Shown: positions 57,708 through 64,000 of the stretch, piece after piece
Position numbering within the stretch: position 1 is the stretch's first letter
How the letters are laid out: each line of letters starts with the position of its first letter
Assembly: GCA_035654655.1 (NCBI GenBank)
Contig: DASRWI010000026.1
Coordinates: 95,087 to 159,086 of the forward strand
DNA from: DASRWI01 sp035654655
GTDB taxonomy: Bacteria; Bacteroidota; Ignavibacteria; Ignavibacteriales; Ignavibacteriaceae
DNA length: 64,000 bases
Reading direction: 5' to 3'
Position numbers and translations under genes: made by a program
Notes under the pieces: model-generated
Told to the model about the DNA's origin: nothing
The model's database searches: none
The model's input: only the letters and a program-made list of their open reading frames with translations

Positions 57708-59711
57708 ATGGCTAAACATTCTATAATCAGTAAGATTAAAAAAGTTATAATTGGCGCTGAAAGAAACATTAAAGACCCTAATGTTTTTCATAAATTAGCA
57801 TTAACTGCTTTTCTTGCATGGGTTGGCCTCGGTGCAGATGGATTATCATCAACCTCTTATGGTCCTGAAGAAGCTTATTTAGCTTTAGGTAATCATCATT
57901 ATTTAAGTATTTTCGTTGCCTTAGCATCAGGGTTAACAGTGCTTATCATTAGTATGAGTTATTCTCATATTATTGAACTTTTCCCTTTAGGTGGAGGAGG
58001 ATATCTTGTTGCAAGCAAACTTTTATCTGCAAAAACAGGAATGGTTTCAGGCTGCGCTTTGTTAATTGACTATGTTCTTACAATATCAATATCAGTAGCG
58101 AGTGGAACGGATGCATTGTTTAGCTTTTTACCAAATGCCTGGGTGTCATACAAATTATTCTTTGCAATTTTTGGGGTAACATTATTAATAATATTGAATA
58201 TGCGAGGAATAAGAGAGTCGGTTATACCATTACTACCGATTTTTATCATCTTTATTATTACACATGTATTCATAATTATATTTGGCATTTCAACTCATTT
58301 ATTTGATTTCGCAACTTTTACAAGTAAAACAAGTATTGAGCTTTCGAATACACAAAGTGAATTAGGTTTATGGGGAATGATATTTCTTATTATAAAAGCT
58401 TACACAATGGGTGCCGGTACCTACACAGGTATTGAAGCTGTCAGTAATGGAATGCCGATGTTGCGAGAACCAAAAGTTGTTACTGCCAAAAAGACAATGA
58501 GATTTATGTTAGTATCTCTATCATTTATGGTAATAGGTATAATGTTCAGTTATATTCTCTTCGATGTACAACATACACCTGGTAAAACATTAAATGCAGT
58601 TCTATTTGAAAATGTTGTAAGTGGGTGGTCTCCTGGTTTTGCAAGTATTTTCTTAATTGTCATTTTAGTTTCAGAAGCTGTAATACTTTTTGTTGCTGCA
58701 CAAACAGGTTTTTTGGGAGGTCCTTCTGTTCTGGCTAATATGGCTGCTGATAGATGGTTTCCTTCAAGATTTGCTATTCTCAGTGATCGTTTAATAACAC
58801 AAAATGGTGTATTGTTAATGGGGGGAAGTGCGTTAATTATCTTAATCTTAACAAAAGGTTCAGTCAGACTGCTGGTTGTTCTCTACTCTATAAATGTATT
58901 CTTAACATTTTTCCTTTCTCAATTGGGCATGGTTACTCATTGGTGGAAATGTAAAAAAGAAGAAAGAAAATGGTTTAGAAAAATAACTGTGAATTCAATA
59001 GGATTAGTGATGACAACTGTTATTTTAATTTCTGTTGTTGTCTTCAAATTTTTTGAAGGTGGATGGATAACTATTATTCTTACCGGAAGTTTAATAACAT
59101 TTTCTGTTACGGTCAAAAGACATTATAAAAATGCCGGTACTATGCTTTCAGAGTTGGATTCTCAAATCTTACCTGCCCTTACTTCTTCAATTGACATCTT
59201 AAGGAATGGCGATCCAGCAATTGATGATGGGATTAAATATGATAAAGAAGCTAAAACTGCCGTTGTTTTAGTTAATGGGTTTAATGGGTTAGGTGTTCAT
59301 ACTTTGTTGAGTGTAGTTAAAACTTTTCCGGGAGTATTTAAAAATTTTATCTTTCTTCAGGTTGGAGTTTTAGACGCTGGTAACTTTAAGGGAACAACAG
59401 AAATTCATAAGCTTGAAGAGCATATAAAACAGGAGGGGAACCGCTATGTTCAATTTATAAGGCAAAGCGGTTATTATGCTGAAAATTTTTATAAGCTTGA
59501 AACAGAAGCAGTGGAAGGAATTGAAAGTCTTGCTGCAGAAATATTCCTAAAATTTCCTAATTCAGTTTTCTTTGGTGGTCAGTTAGTTTTCCCTCGTGAA
59601 ACATTCTTTTCAAGGCTTCTTCACAACCAGATTGTATTTACCACTCAAAGAAGATTGTATCATCAGGGATTACCATTTGTAATACTTCCTATAAGAATTG
59701 GTGCTTTGTAA
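57708..59711 (+). CDS. KimA-like APC-superfamily transporter (tandem copy 2)
   Basis: A 667-residue paralog starting three bases after the first copy. The same segments are present: GADGLSSTSYGPEEAY, GGGGYLVASKLL, GCALLIDYVLTISISVASGTDA, NMRGIRESV and GTYTGIEAVSNG, with the same C-terminal cytoplasmic domain (TAVVLVNGFNGLGVH to FVILPIRIGAL). The DNA is clearly diverged at third positions, so the duplication is not recent. Both copies keep the complete membrane core and the tail, suggesting two functional transporters, perhaps with different affinity or forming a heteromer. Confidence 0.82.
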   Translation: MAKHSIISKIKKVIIGAERNIKDPNVFHKLALTAFLAWVGLGADGLSSTSYGPEEAYLALGNHHYLSIFVALASGLTVLIISMSYSHIIELFPLGGGGYLVASKLLSAKTGMVSGCALLIDYVLTISISVASGTDALFSFLPNAWVSYKLFFAIFGVTLLIILNMRGIRESVIPLLPIFIIFIITHVFIIIFGISTHLFDFATFTSKTSIELSNTQSELGLWGMIFLIIKAYTMGAGTYTGIEAVSNGMPMLREPKVVTAKKTMRFMLVSLSFMVIGIMFSYILFDVQHTPGKTLNAVLFENVVSGWSPGFASIFLIVILVSEAVILFVAAQTGFLGGPSVLANMAADRWFPSRFAILSDRLITQNGVLLMGGSALIILILTKGSVRLLVVLYSINVFLTFFLSQLGMVTHWWKCKKEERKWFRKITVNSIGLVMTTVILISVVVFKFFEGGWITIILTGSLITFSVTVKRHYKNAGTMLSELDSQILPALTSSIDILRNGDPAIDDGIKYDKEAKTAVVLVNGFNGLGVHTLLSVVKTFPGVFKNFIFLQVGVLDAGNFKGTTEIHKLEEHIKQEGNRYVQFIRQSGYYAENFYKLETEAVEGIESLAAEIFLKFPNSVFFGGQLVFPRETFFSRLLHNQIVFTTQRRLYHQGLPFVILPIRIGAL

Positions 59712-59741
59712 AACTTATTCAGTATTAGAATTTACATTTTA

Positions 59742-59758
59742 TTGACATTTTTTTGACA
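59742..59758 (+). promoter_or_regulatory. Repeated TTGACA boxes in the gap before a hypothetical gene
   Basis: Two TTGACA copies (59742-59747 and 59753-59758), 11 bases apart, are exact sigma-70 -35 sequences. A matching -10 element could not be fixed with confidence; TTTTAT lies about 17 bases after the second. The gene start is at 59812. Weak support. Confidence 0.25.
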
Positions 59759-59811
59759 AATTGAACAAGCTCTAATTTTATTTTAGTTTGAAAACAATTA
59801 GAGGTTTGTAA

Positions 59812-60618
59812 ATGAAAAATTTAAAAAGATATTTTAAAAGAAATTATGTAAAATTTATTTTACTAATATTTATTTATCCTTACCTCGTTGGTTACTCTCC
59901 AATTGATTCAAGCTATTCAAAAACTACTGTAGATTTTCTGATTGGTACCGGTCAGCATTCATATGCTTCATATGATTGTAATGGCAACTTAATTGAATTA
60001 AGAAAACATACAACGGTTGATTATGGAGCTTCAGTTAAATATGAATATAAAAATCTGCAGGTTGGTTTAAGAGGTGGTGGTTATTCTCTTAAACTAAAAG
60101 AAGTGGAGAGCAATTATGATGAGAATTACTATTACTACTATAGGACACCTATAAATTATGATAGTCTTTACCCAAATAAAAGAGTGTATTATGTTAATCC
60201 ATTTGTAGGCTTTGGCAATCAATTCATAGAATTTAATGTAGGCCTTATTATTTTTAAAAATCTAAGCTTTTATGGCAATGTTACTGATTACTTAATAGGT
60301 AATAACGATATAAATCCTACCTGGTATGTTAGAATTGGGAATTTTGAAAAATTTCATTTTACAGGTCAATATTTAAGCAATACACCTTTATTTTCCGGAG
60401 GAGGAATGATAGATGCAGGATTTGCATTTCCTATGCAAGGCACAAGAAATTTAACCTGGCTGGGTGTTTCTTATGGTCCATATCAAAATCTTGGTCTTTT
60501 ACTAAAACAAAATATCCAGTTAAATAAATATGTAGATTTACTTATAAGAGGAAGGGGAGGACTATTAGAAAGTAGTTTTGAAGGGGGTATATCGGCTGGT
60601 TTGAGATTAATGTTTTGA
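59812..60618 (+). CDS. Hypothetical exported beta-barrel-like protein
   Basis: A 268-residue protein with a hydrophobic N-terminal segment (about residues 12-28), a probable signal sequence. The remainder is rich in aromatic and alternating hydrophobic residues (KYEYKNLQVGLRGGGYSLKL, VGLIIFKNLSFYGNVT, LLIRGRGGLLESSFEGGISAG, ending LRLMF with a C-terminal phenylalanine), as in an outer membrane barrel. No domain was recognised. It stands alone between the transporters and the SDR gene, with a perfect palindrome just after it. Confidence 0.55.
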   Translation: MKNLKRYFKRNYVKFILLIFIYPYLVGYSPIDSSYSKTTVDFLIGTGQHSYASYDCNGNLIELRKHTTVDYGASVKYEYKNLQVGLRGGGYSLKLKEVESNYDENYYYYYRTPINYDSLYPNKRVYYVNPFVGFGNQFIEFNVGLIIFKNLSFYGNVTDYLIGNNDINPTWYVRIGNFEKFHFTGQYLSNTPLFSGGGMIDAGFAFPMQGTRNLTWLGVSYGPYQNLGLLLKQNIQLNKYVDLLIRGRGGLLESSFEGGISAGLRLMF

Positions 60619-60628
60619 AGTATCCTTG

Positions 60629-60648
60629 AAGAAATAACGTTATTTCTT
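60629..60648. repeat. Perfect 20-base palindrome
   Basis: AAGAAATAACGTTATTTCTT reads the same on both strands and lies 11 bases after the stop of the hypothetical gene. It could form a short terminator-like hairpin, but no strong T tract follows, or be a protein-binding operator for the SDR gene about 80 bases downstream. Confidence 0.4.
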
Positions 60649-60729
60649 ATATAAAACTTACCTTTTATAATATTATCAATTTAATATTTGTAGTTTTTTG
60701 TTATTTTTATTTATCTTAAGAAGGTGAAT

Positions 60730-61425
60730 ATGAATAAAGAATTATTAATTTTTGGTTCCAATGGTGCACTGGGGAGTGGTGTTGTAAGTGTCTTAAGTAA
60801 AAAAAATTTTAATAATATCTATTTGTTCAATCAAGGAGAAAATAAAAATAAACTTGATGGGAACAATATAGTCTATACTCAAATAGATGACCTGTCTATT
60901 GAGGATAATACTAAAAAAGCTTTTGATGTTGTTAAAACTGGAAAAGACAAACTTTTATTTTTGTTCAGCACTATTGGCGGATATATAGGCGGTAAAAATA
61001 TCTGGGAAATTAGCTCAGATGAAGTTGATAGGATGGTAAATATTAATATTAAGACTAATTTCTACCTGGCTAAATATTTTGCTCAAAAAGTTAAAGAGTG
61101 TGCAGGCGGTTCCATTATTTTTACAGCAGCATATGTTGGAATTCATCCTGAAAAAACTAAATCTATTTATGGTGCCACTAAGGCAGCATTGATACATTTA
61201 GTCAAAACTTTAGCTTTAGAAGGAAAGGAAATAAATCTAACTGCAAATGTAATTGCTCCATTCATAATTGATACCCCGGCGAATAGAGAATGGGAAACGA
61301 GCGGCGATTACGAAGGATGGATTAAGACTGAGGAAATTGGTGAAATTGCATTTGATATTTTTAATAAATTTAATTTTTATAACTCAAATGTAATTGAGTT
61401 AAAAACAAGATTTGAATTAAAATAA
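60730..61425 (+). CDS. SDR-family oxidoreductase lacking the usual catalytic serine
   Basis: A 232-residue classical-SDR-like protein. The dinucleotide motif is IFGSNGALGSGVV, NINIKTNFYLAKYFA carries the conserved Asn, and YGATK holds the catalytic Tyr and Lys. The position where the catalytic Ser normally lies (about 13 residues before the Tyr) reads Ala in FTAAYVGIHPEK, resembling dihydropteridine-reductase-like members. ATG at 60730 is preferred to GTG at 60724 because AAGAAGG lies five bases upstream. Substrate unknown. Confidence 0.75.
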   Translation: MNKELLIFGSNGALGSGVVSVLSKKNFNNIYLFNQGENKNKLDGNNIVYTQIDDLSIEDNTKKAFDVVKTGKDKLLFLFSTIGGYIGGKNIWEISSDEVDRMVNINIKTNFYLAKYFAQKVKECAGGSIIFTAAYVGIHPEKTKSIYGATKAALIHLVKTLALEGKEINLTANVIAPFIIDTPANREWETSGDYEGWIKTEEIGEIAFDIFNKFNFYNSNVIELKTRFELK

Positions 61426-61447
61426 TTTATTTTTAGAGGTTACAACA

Positions 61448-61915
61448 ATGGCGTTAAAAGATAAAATAAATGAAGACCTTAAGTCAGCAATGAAGTCTGG
61501 CGATAAGTTGAGATTAGAGACTGTACGATCAATTAGAGCTCTTATACTTGAATTTGAAAAAAGTGGAGCAGGTAGAGACATAAGTTCTGAAGATGAAATT
61601 AAAATGTTATCTACAGCTGTTAAAAAAAGAAAAGATGCAATGGAGCAATATAGAAATGCTAACAGAGAAGACCTTGCATCTAAAGAAGAAGCAGAAATGA
61701 ACATCATAATGGAATATCTTCCTAAGCAGCTTTCTGAAGAAGAAATTTATGAAGAAATTAAAAAAACTGCTCAGGAAATTGGAGCAAAAGAGAAATCAGA
61801 TTTCGGTAAGCTTATGCCTGTAGTTGCAAAAAACTTAAAAGGCAAAGCAGAGGGTAAAGTTATAAAAGGATTGGTGGAAAAATATTTGGGAAACAATTGG
61901 ATATACTTGATATAA
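61448..61915 (+). CDS. YqeY/GatB-domain protein
   Basis: A 155-residue cytoplasmic protein of the YqeY family, related to the tail domain of GatB and thought to bind tRNA or assist amidotransferase-like reactions. The N terminus MALKDKINEDLKSAMKSGD, the middle SEDEIKMLSTAVKKRKDAMEQYRNANREDL and the tail GKLMPVVAKNLKGKAEGK are typical. Length is normal. It overlaps the CvpA gene by 19 bases, and an AGAGG ribosome binding site is seen before its ATG. Confidence 0.9.
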   Translation: MALKDKINEDLKSAMKSGDKLRLETVRSIRALILEFEKSGAGRDISSEDEIKMLSTAVKKRKDAMEQYRNANREDLASKEEAEMNIIMEYLPKQLSEEEIYEEIKKTAQEIGAKEKSDFGKLMPVVAKNLKGKAEGKVIKGLVEKYLGNNWIYLI

Positions 61916-62421
61916 TAATTATAGTACTTGTAATTATTGGCTTCATACTTGGCTTTAAAGATGGAGCAATTAGAAAAGTTATAGGCTTTATTGGGTTTAT
62001 AGCTGCTATTTACCTGGCAATAAGTTTTGCCGGAGTTTTAGGTCCAGTAATGCAATCAGTATTTAGTATAGAGGAATATTATCTTGCTGAAATTATTGCG
62101 GGTATAATAATATTTGTGCTAATTATAGTTGTAACTGCATTGATTAAAAGGATTGTACATCCACACGATAAAGTGAACAATAAAATAAATCAAATTATCG
62201 GCGGGGCGATGGGCATTTTTCAAATCTTGTTTTTCTTAAGTGCTGTCTTATTTTTGTTAAACATTTTTGATGTGCCAAATACAAAGACCAGAAGTAATTC
62301 GTTGTTTTACAAACCTGTTTACGGGATTATTCCAAAGGCAGTTGATGTAATAAAAAAAGTTTCAACAGATCCCAAACTGAAGATCAAACAGTATATCAGA
62401 GATAAAGATACTACAAAATGA
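61897..62421 (+). CDS. CvpA-family membrane protein
   Basis: A 174-residue inner membrane protein with four hydrophobic segments (about 3-19, 28-45, 60-82 and 104-124). The N terminus ILDIIIIVLVIIGFILGFKDGAIRKVIGFIGFIAAIYLA matches the CvpA family, which is linked to colicin V production and envelope function. It starts with TTG, overlapping YqeY by 19 bases, and its stop overlaps the mutS2 start by four bases (ATGA), so it is coupled on both sides. Confidence 0.85.
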   Translation: MDILDIIIIVLVIIGFILGFKDGAIRKVIGFIGFIAAIYLAISFAGVLGPVMQSVFSIEEYYLAEIIAGIIIFVLIIVVTALIKRIVHPHDKVNNKINQIIGGAMGIFQILFFLSAVLFLLNIFDVPNTKTRSNSLFYKPVYGIIPKAVDVIKKVSTDPKLKIKQYIRDKDTTK

Positions 62422-64000
62422 TAAAGAGTGTTTTAGATAAATTAGAGTATAATAAGGTGCTTACTTACATTGCAAAGTATGCTGTTACAGATAATGGAAA
62501 AACTATTATTCTGGAGCAGGAGCCTTATGATAATGAGAATCAAGCTATAGATGAAGGTGCATTAGTTACTGAAGCAAAAGAAATTTTAATAAAGAATGTT
62601 CATCCTCCATTAGAATACTTATCAGATGTTTATGAAGCTCTTTCACAAAGCACAATTGAAGGTGCTTTCCTTGATGCAAAAAAGATTTTGGAAATTCTTC
62701 GTCTGGCAGTAATGTCAAGAAATCTTTTTACTTTTTTTAAGAATAATCCTATTGCTATCGAGTTAAAAGATATAACAGAAAAATTATTTTATGATAAAGT
62801 GCTTGAACACCATATACAAAAAGTAGTTTCTGATACCGGTGATATTAAAGAGAATGCAAGTGCAAAGCTTGCTGAGATAAGAGCCGATATAAGAAGTAAA
62901 AATGATGAGCTTGTTAAATCTGTAAATAGAATAATGAAATCTCTCGAAGTAAAAGATATAATCAGAGAAGATTATGTTACTCTAAGAGATGGAAGAATTG
63001 TAATTCCCATTAAGGTTGAGCATAAGAGACACATAAGAGGCTTTATTCATTCTGAATCTTCCACAGGACAAACAGTTTACATTGAACCTGAAGAAACTCT
63101 TGAGCTTAATAATGATATTATCTCTTTAACCTTTGCAGAACGCAGGGAAATTGAAAGGATATTAAGAGAGCTCACAAAAAAGATTGGCTCATATAGTCCT
63201 CAGTTAAAGACAAATCTTTCAATCATATCTTATATTGATTCGATTTTTGCAAAAGCCAATTACAGTATTGAATCTATTGGTTCATATCCTCAGGTAAATA
63301 ATAAAAAACCATTTGCAATTCTTGATGGAAGACATCCTATCCTTCTTAAAAAAGGGGGAAAGAATAATACTGTTCCATTAAACTTAAATACTGAGAATCA
63401 GGTTATAATTATTACTGGTCCAAATGCTGGTGGTAAAACAGTAGTACTTAAAACAATAGGTTTATTATGTCTGATGGTTCAGTCTGGTATTCATATACCT
63501 GCAAATCCAGATTCGAATTTTCATTTCTTTAAAGATATTTATGTTGATATTGGTGATGAACAATCCATTGAAGATGATTTGTCTACTTTTAGTTCTCACT
63601 TATCTAACATTAATAAAATAGTACTAAGTGCAGATAAGAATTCGCTTGTTCTTGTTGATGAAATTGGAACAGGCACTGATCCAACAGAAGGTGCTGCTCT
63701 CGCGGCTGCAATGCTTATAAAGCTTAAGGAAAAAGGAGCAATAGTTTTTGCATCTACTCATCACGGAAGCTTAAAGATAATTGCTAATGAACTTGAAGGT
63801 TTTGAAAATTCTGCAATGGAGTTTGATAATCTTAATCTTAAGCCAACATATATATTTAAACAAGGGGTACCAGGCTCAAGTTATGCTTTTGAAATTGCTA
63901 AACGGATAGGTTTTGATAATAACTTTTTATCTCTTGCAGAAAATTACCTTGATGGTGATAAACATAAGCTTGAGAATTTCTTAGTACAAATAGAATCTAA
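62418..64000 (+). CDS. mutS2: Endonuclease/ATPase MutS2, 3' end cut by the window
   Basis: The frame is open from ATG at 62418 to the end of the window (about 527 residues), so the C-terminal Smr nuclease domain should lie beyond it. The start IKSVLDKLEYNKVLTYIAKYAVTDNGK, the clamp-region motifs (ETLELNNDIISL) and the ABC-type ATPase core GPNAGGKTVVLKTIGLL with DEIGTGTDPTEGAALAA are those of MutS2, which lacks the mismatch-recognition domain of MutS. MutS2 acts on recombination intermediates and stalled or collided ribosomes. The ATGA overlap couples it to cvpA. Confidence 0.95.
   Translation, partial: MIKSVLDKLEYNKVLTYIAKYAVTDNGKTIILEQEPYDNENQAIDEGALVTEAKEILIKNVHPPLEYLSDVYEALSQSTIEGAFLDAKKILEILRLAVMSRNLFTFFKNNPIAIELKDITEKLFYDKVLEHHIQKVVSDTGDIKENASAKLAEIRADIRSKNDELVKSVNRIMKSLEVKDIIREDYVTLRDGRIVIPIKVEHKRHIRGFIHSESSTGQTVYIEPEETLELNNDIISLTFAERREIERILRELTKKIGSYSPQLKTNLSIISYIDSIFAKANYSIESIGSYPQVNNKKPFAILDGRHPILLKKGGKNNTVPLNLNTENQVIIITGPNAGGKTVVLKTIGLLCLMVQSGIHIPANPDSNFHFFKDIYVDIGDEQSIEDDLSTFSSHLSNINKIVLSADKNSLVLVDEIGTGTDPTEGAALAAAMLIKLKEKGAIVFASTHHGSLKIIANELEGFENSAMEFDNLNLKPTYIFKQGVPGSSYAFEIAKRIGFDNNFLSLAENYLDGDKHKLENFLVQIES

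Overview
The window is AT-rich bacterial DNA that most resembles a member of Ignavibacteria (Bacteroidota/Chlorobi group). Ten predicted surface or secreted proteins end in a type IX secretion (T9SS) type A sorting domain, nine of them with the NYPNPFNPST-type motif common in that class. A PorV/PorQ-like protein and a TonB-dependent receptor with a carboxypeptidase-like N-terminal domain are also present. Several genes keep clear AGGAG-type ribosome binding sites, which many true Bacteroidetes lack. The assignment is inference from gene content; no rRNA or tRNA gene was seen.

Layout. 1-11761 is a compact, mostly co-directional run: a 5'-truncated phosphoglucose/phosphomannose isomerase, a protease-propeller-barrel outer membrane protein, a PQQ-propeller lipoprotein, a PEGA protein, PrmC, D-aminoacyl-tRNA deacylase, a PGM-like phosphatase, ComEC, PurK and PurE. 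11853-16951 holds a T9SS cargo protein, a TPR lipoprotein, a DUF58 protein and a phosphohexomutase. A convergent FkbM-type methyltransferase follows. 18175-20529 encodes a nine-heme-motif T9SS cytochrome with an unusually repetitive upstream region. 20692-27618 is a lipoate-dependent 2-oxoacid dehydrogenase operon (E3, LipB, fused E1, E2 with two lipoyl domains, LipA), so the complex and the enzymes that lipoylate it are made together.

27747-46286 is a surface-protein region. Three minus-strand T9SS proteins (a YCF48-like propeller and two tandem paralogs) face a divergent promoter. On the other side lie a distant relative of the tandem pair, another T9SS protein, a lipoprotein, a TonB-dependent receptor, a PorV/PorQ-like protein, an NHL-repeat lipoprotein and a phospholipase-D-type T9SS protein.

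46359-53868 is the most interesting part. A PAS histidine kinase, an NtrC-type sigma-54 activator and a solitary CheW-like protein are followed by four genes for cohesin-like surface proteins; two of these carry dockerin-like tails and two carry T9SS tails. Sigma-54-like -24/-12 sequences lie before cheW and before the cohesin-like genes. This suggests a regulated surface scaffold, but that is a hypothesis.

53842-64000 returns to housekeeping functions: RecQ (minus strand), a small ACT/NikR-like protein, two tandem KimA-like APC transporters, a hypothetical exported protein, an SDR, a YqeY protein, CvpA and a 3'-truncated MutS2.
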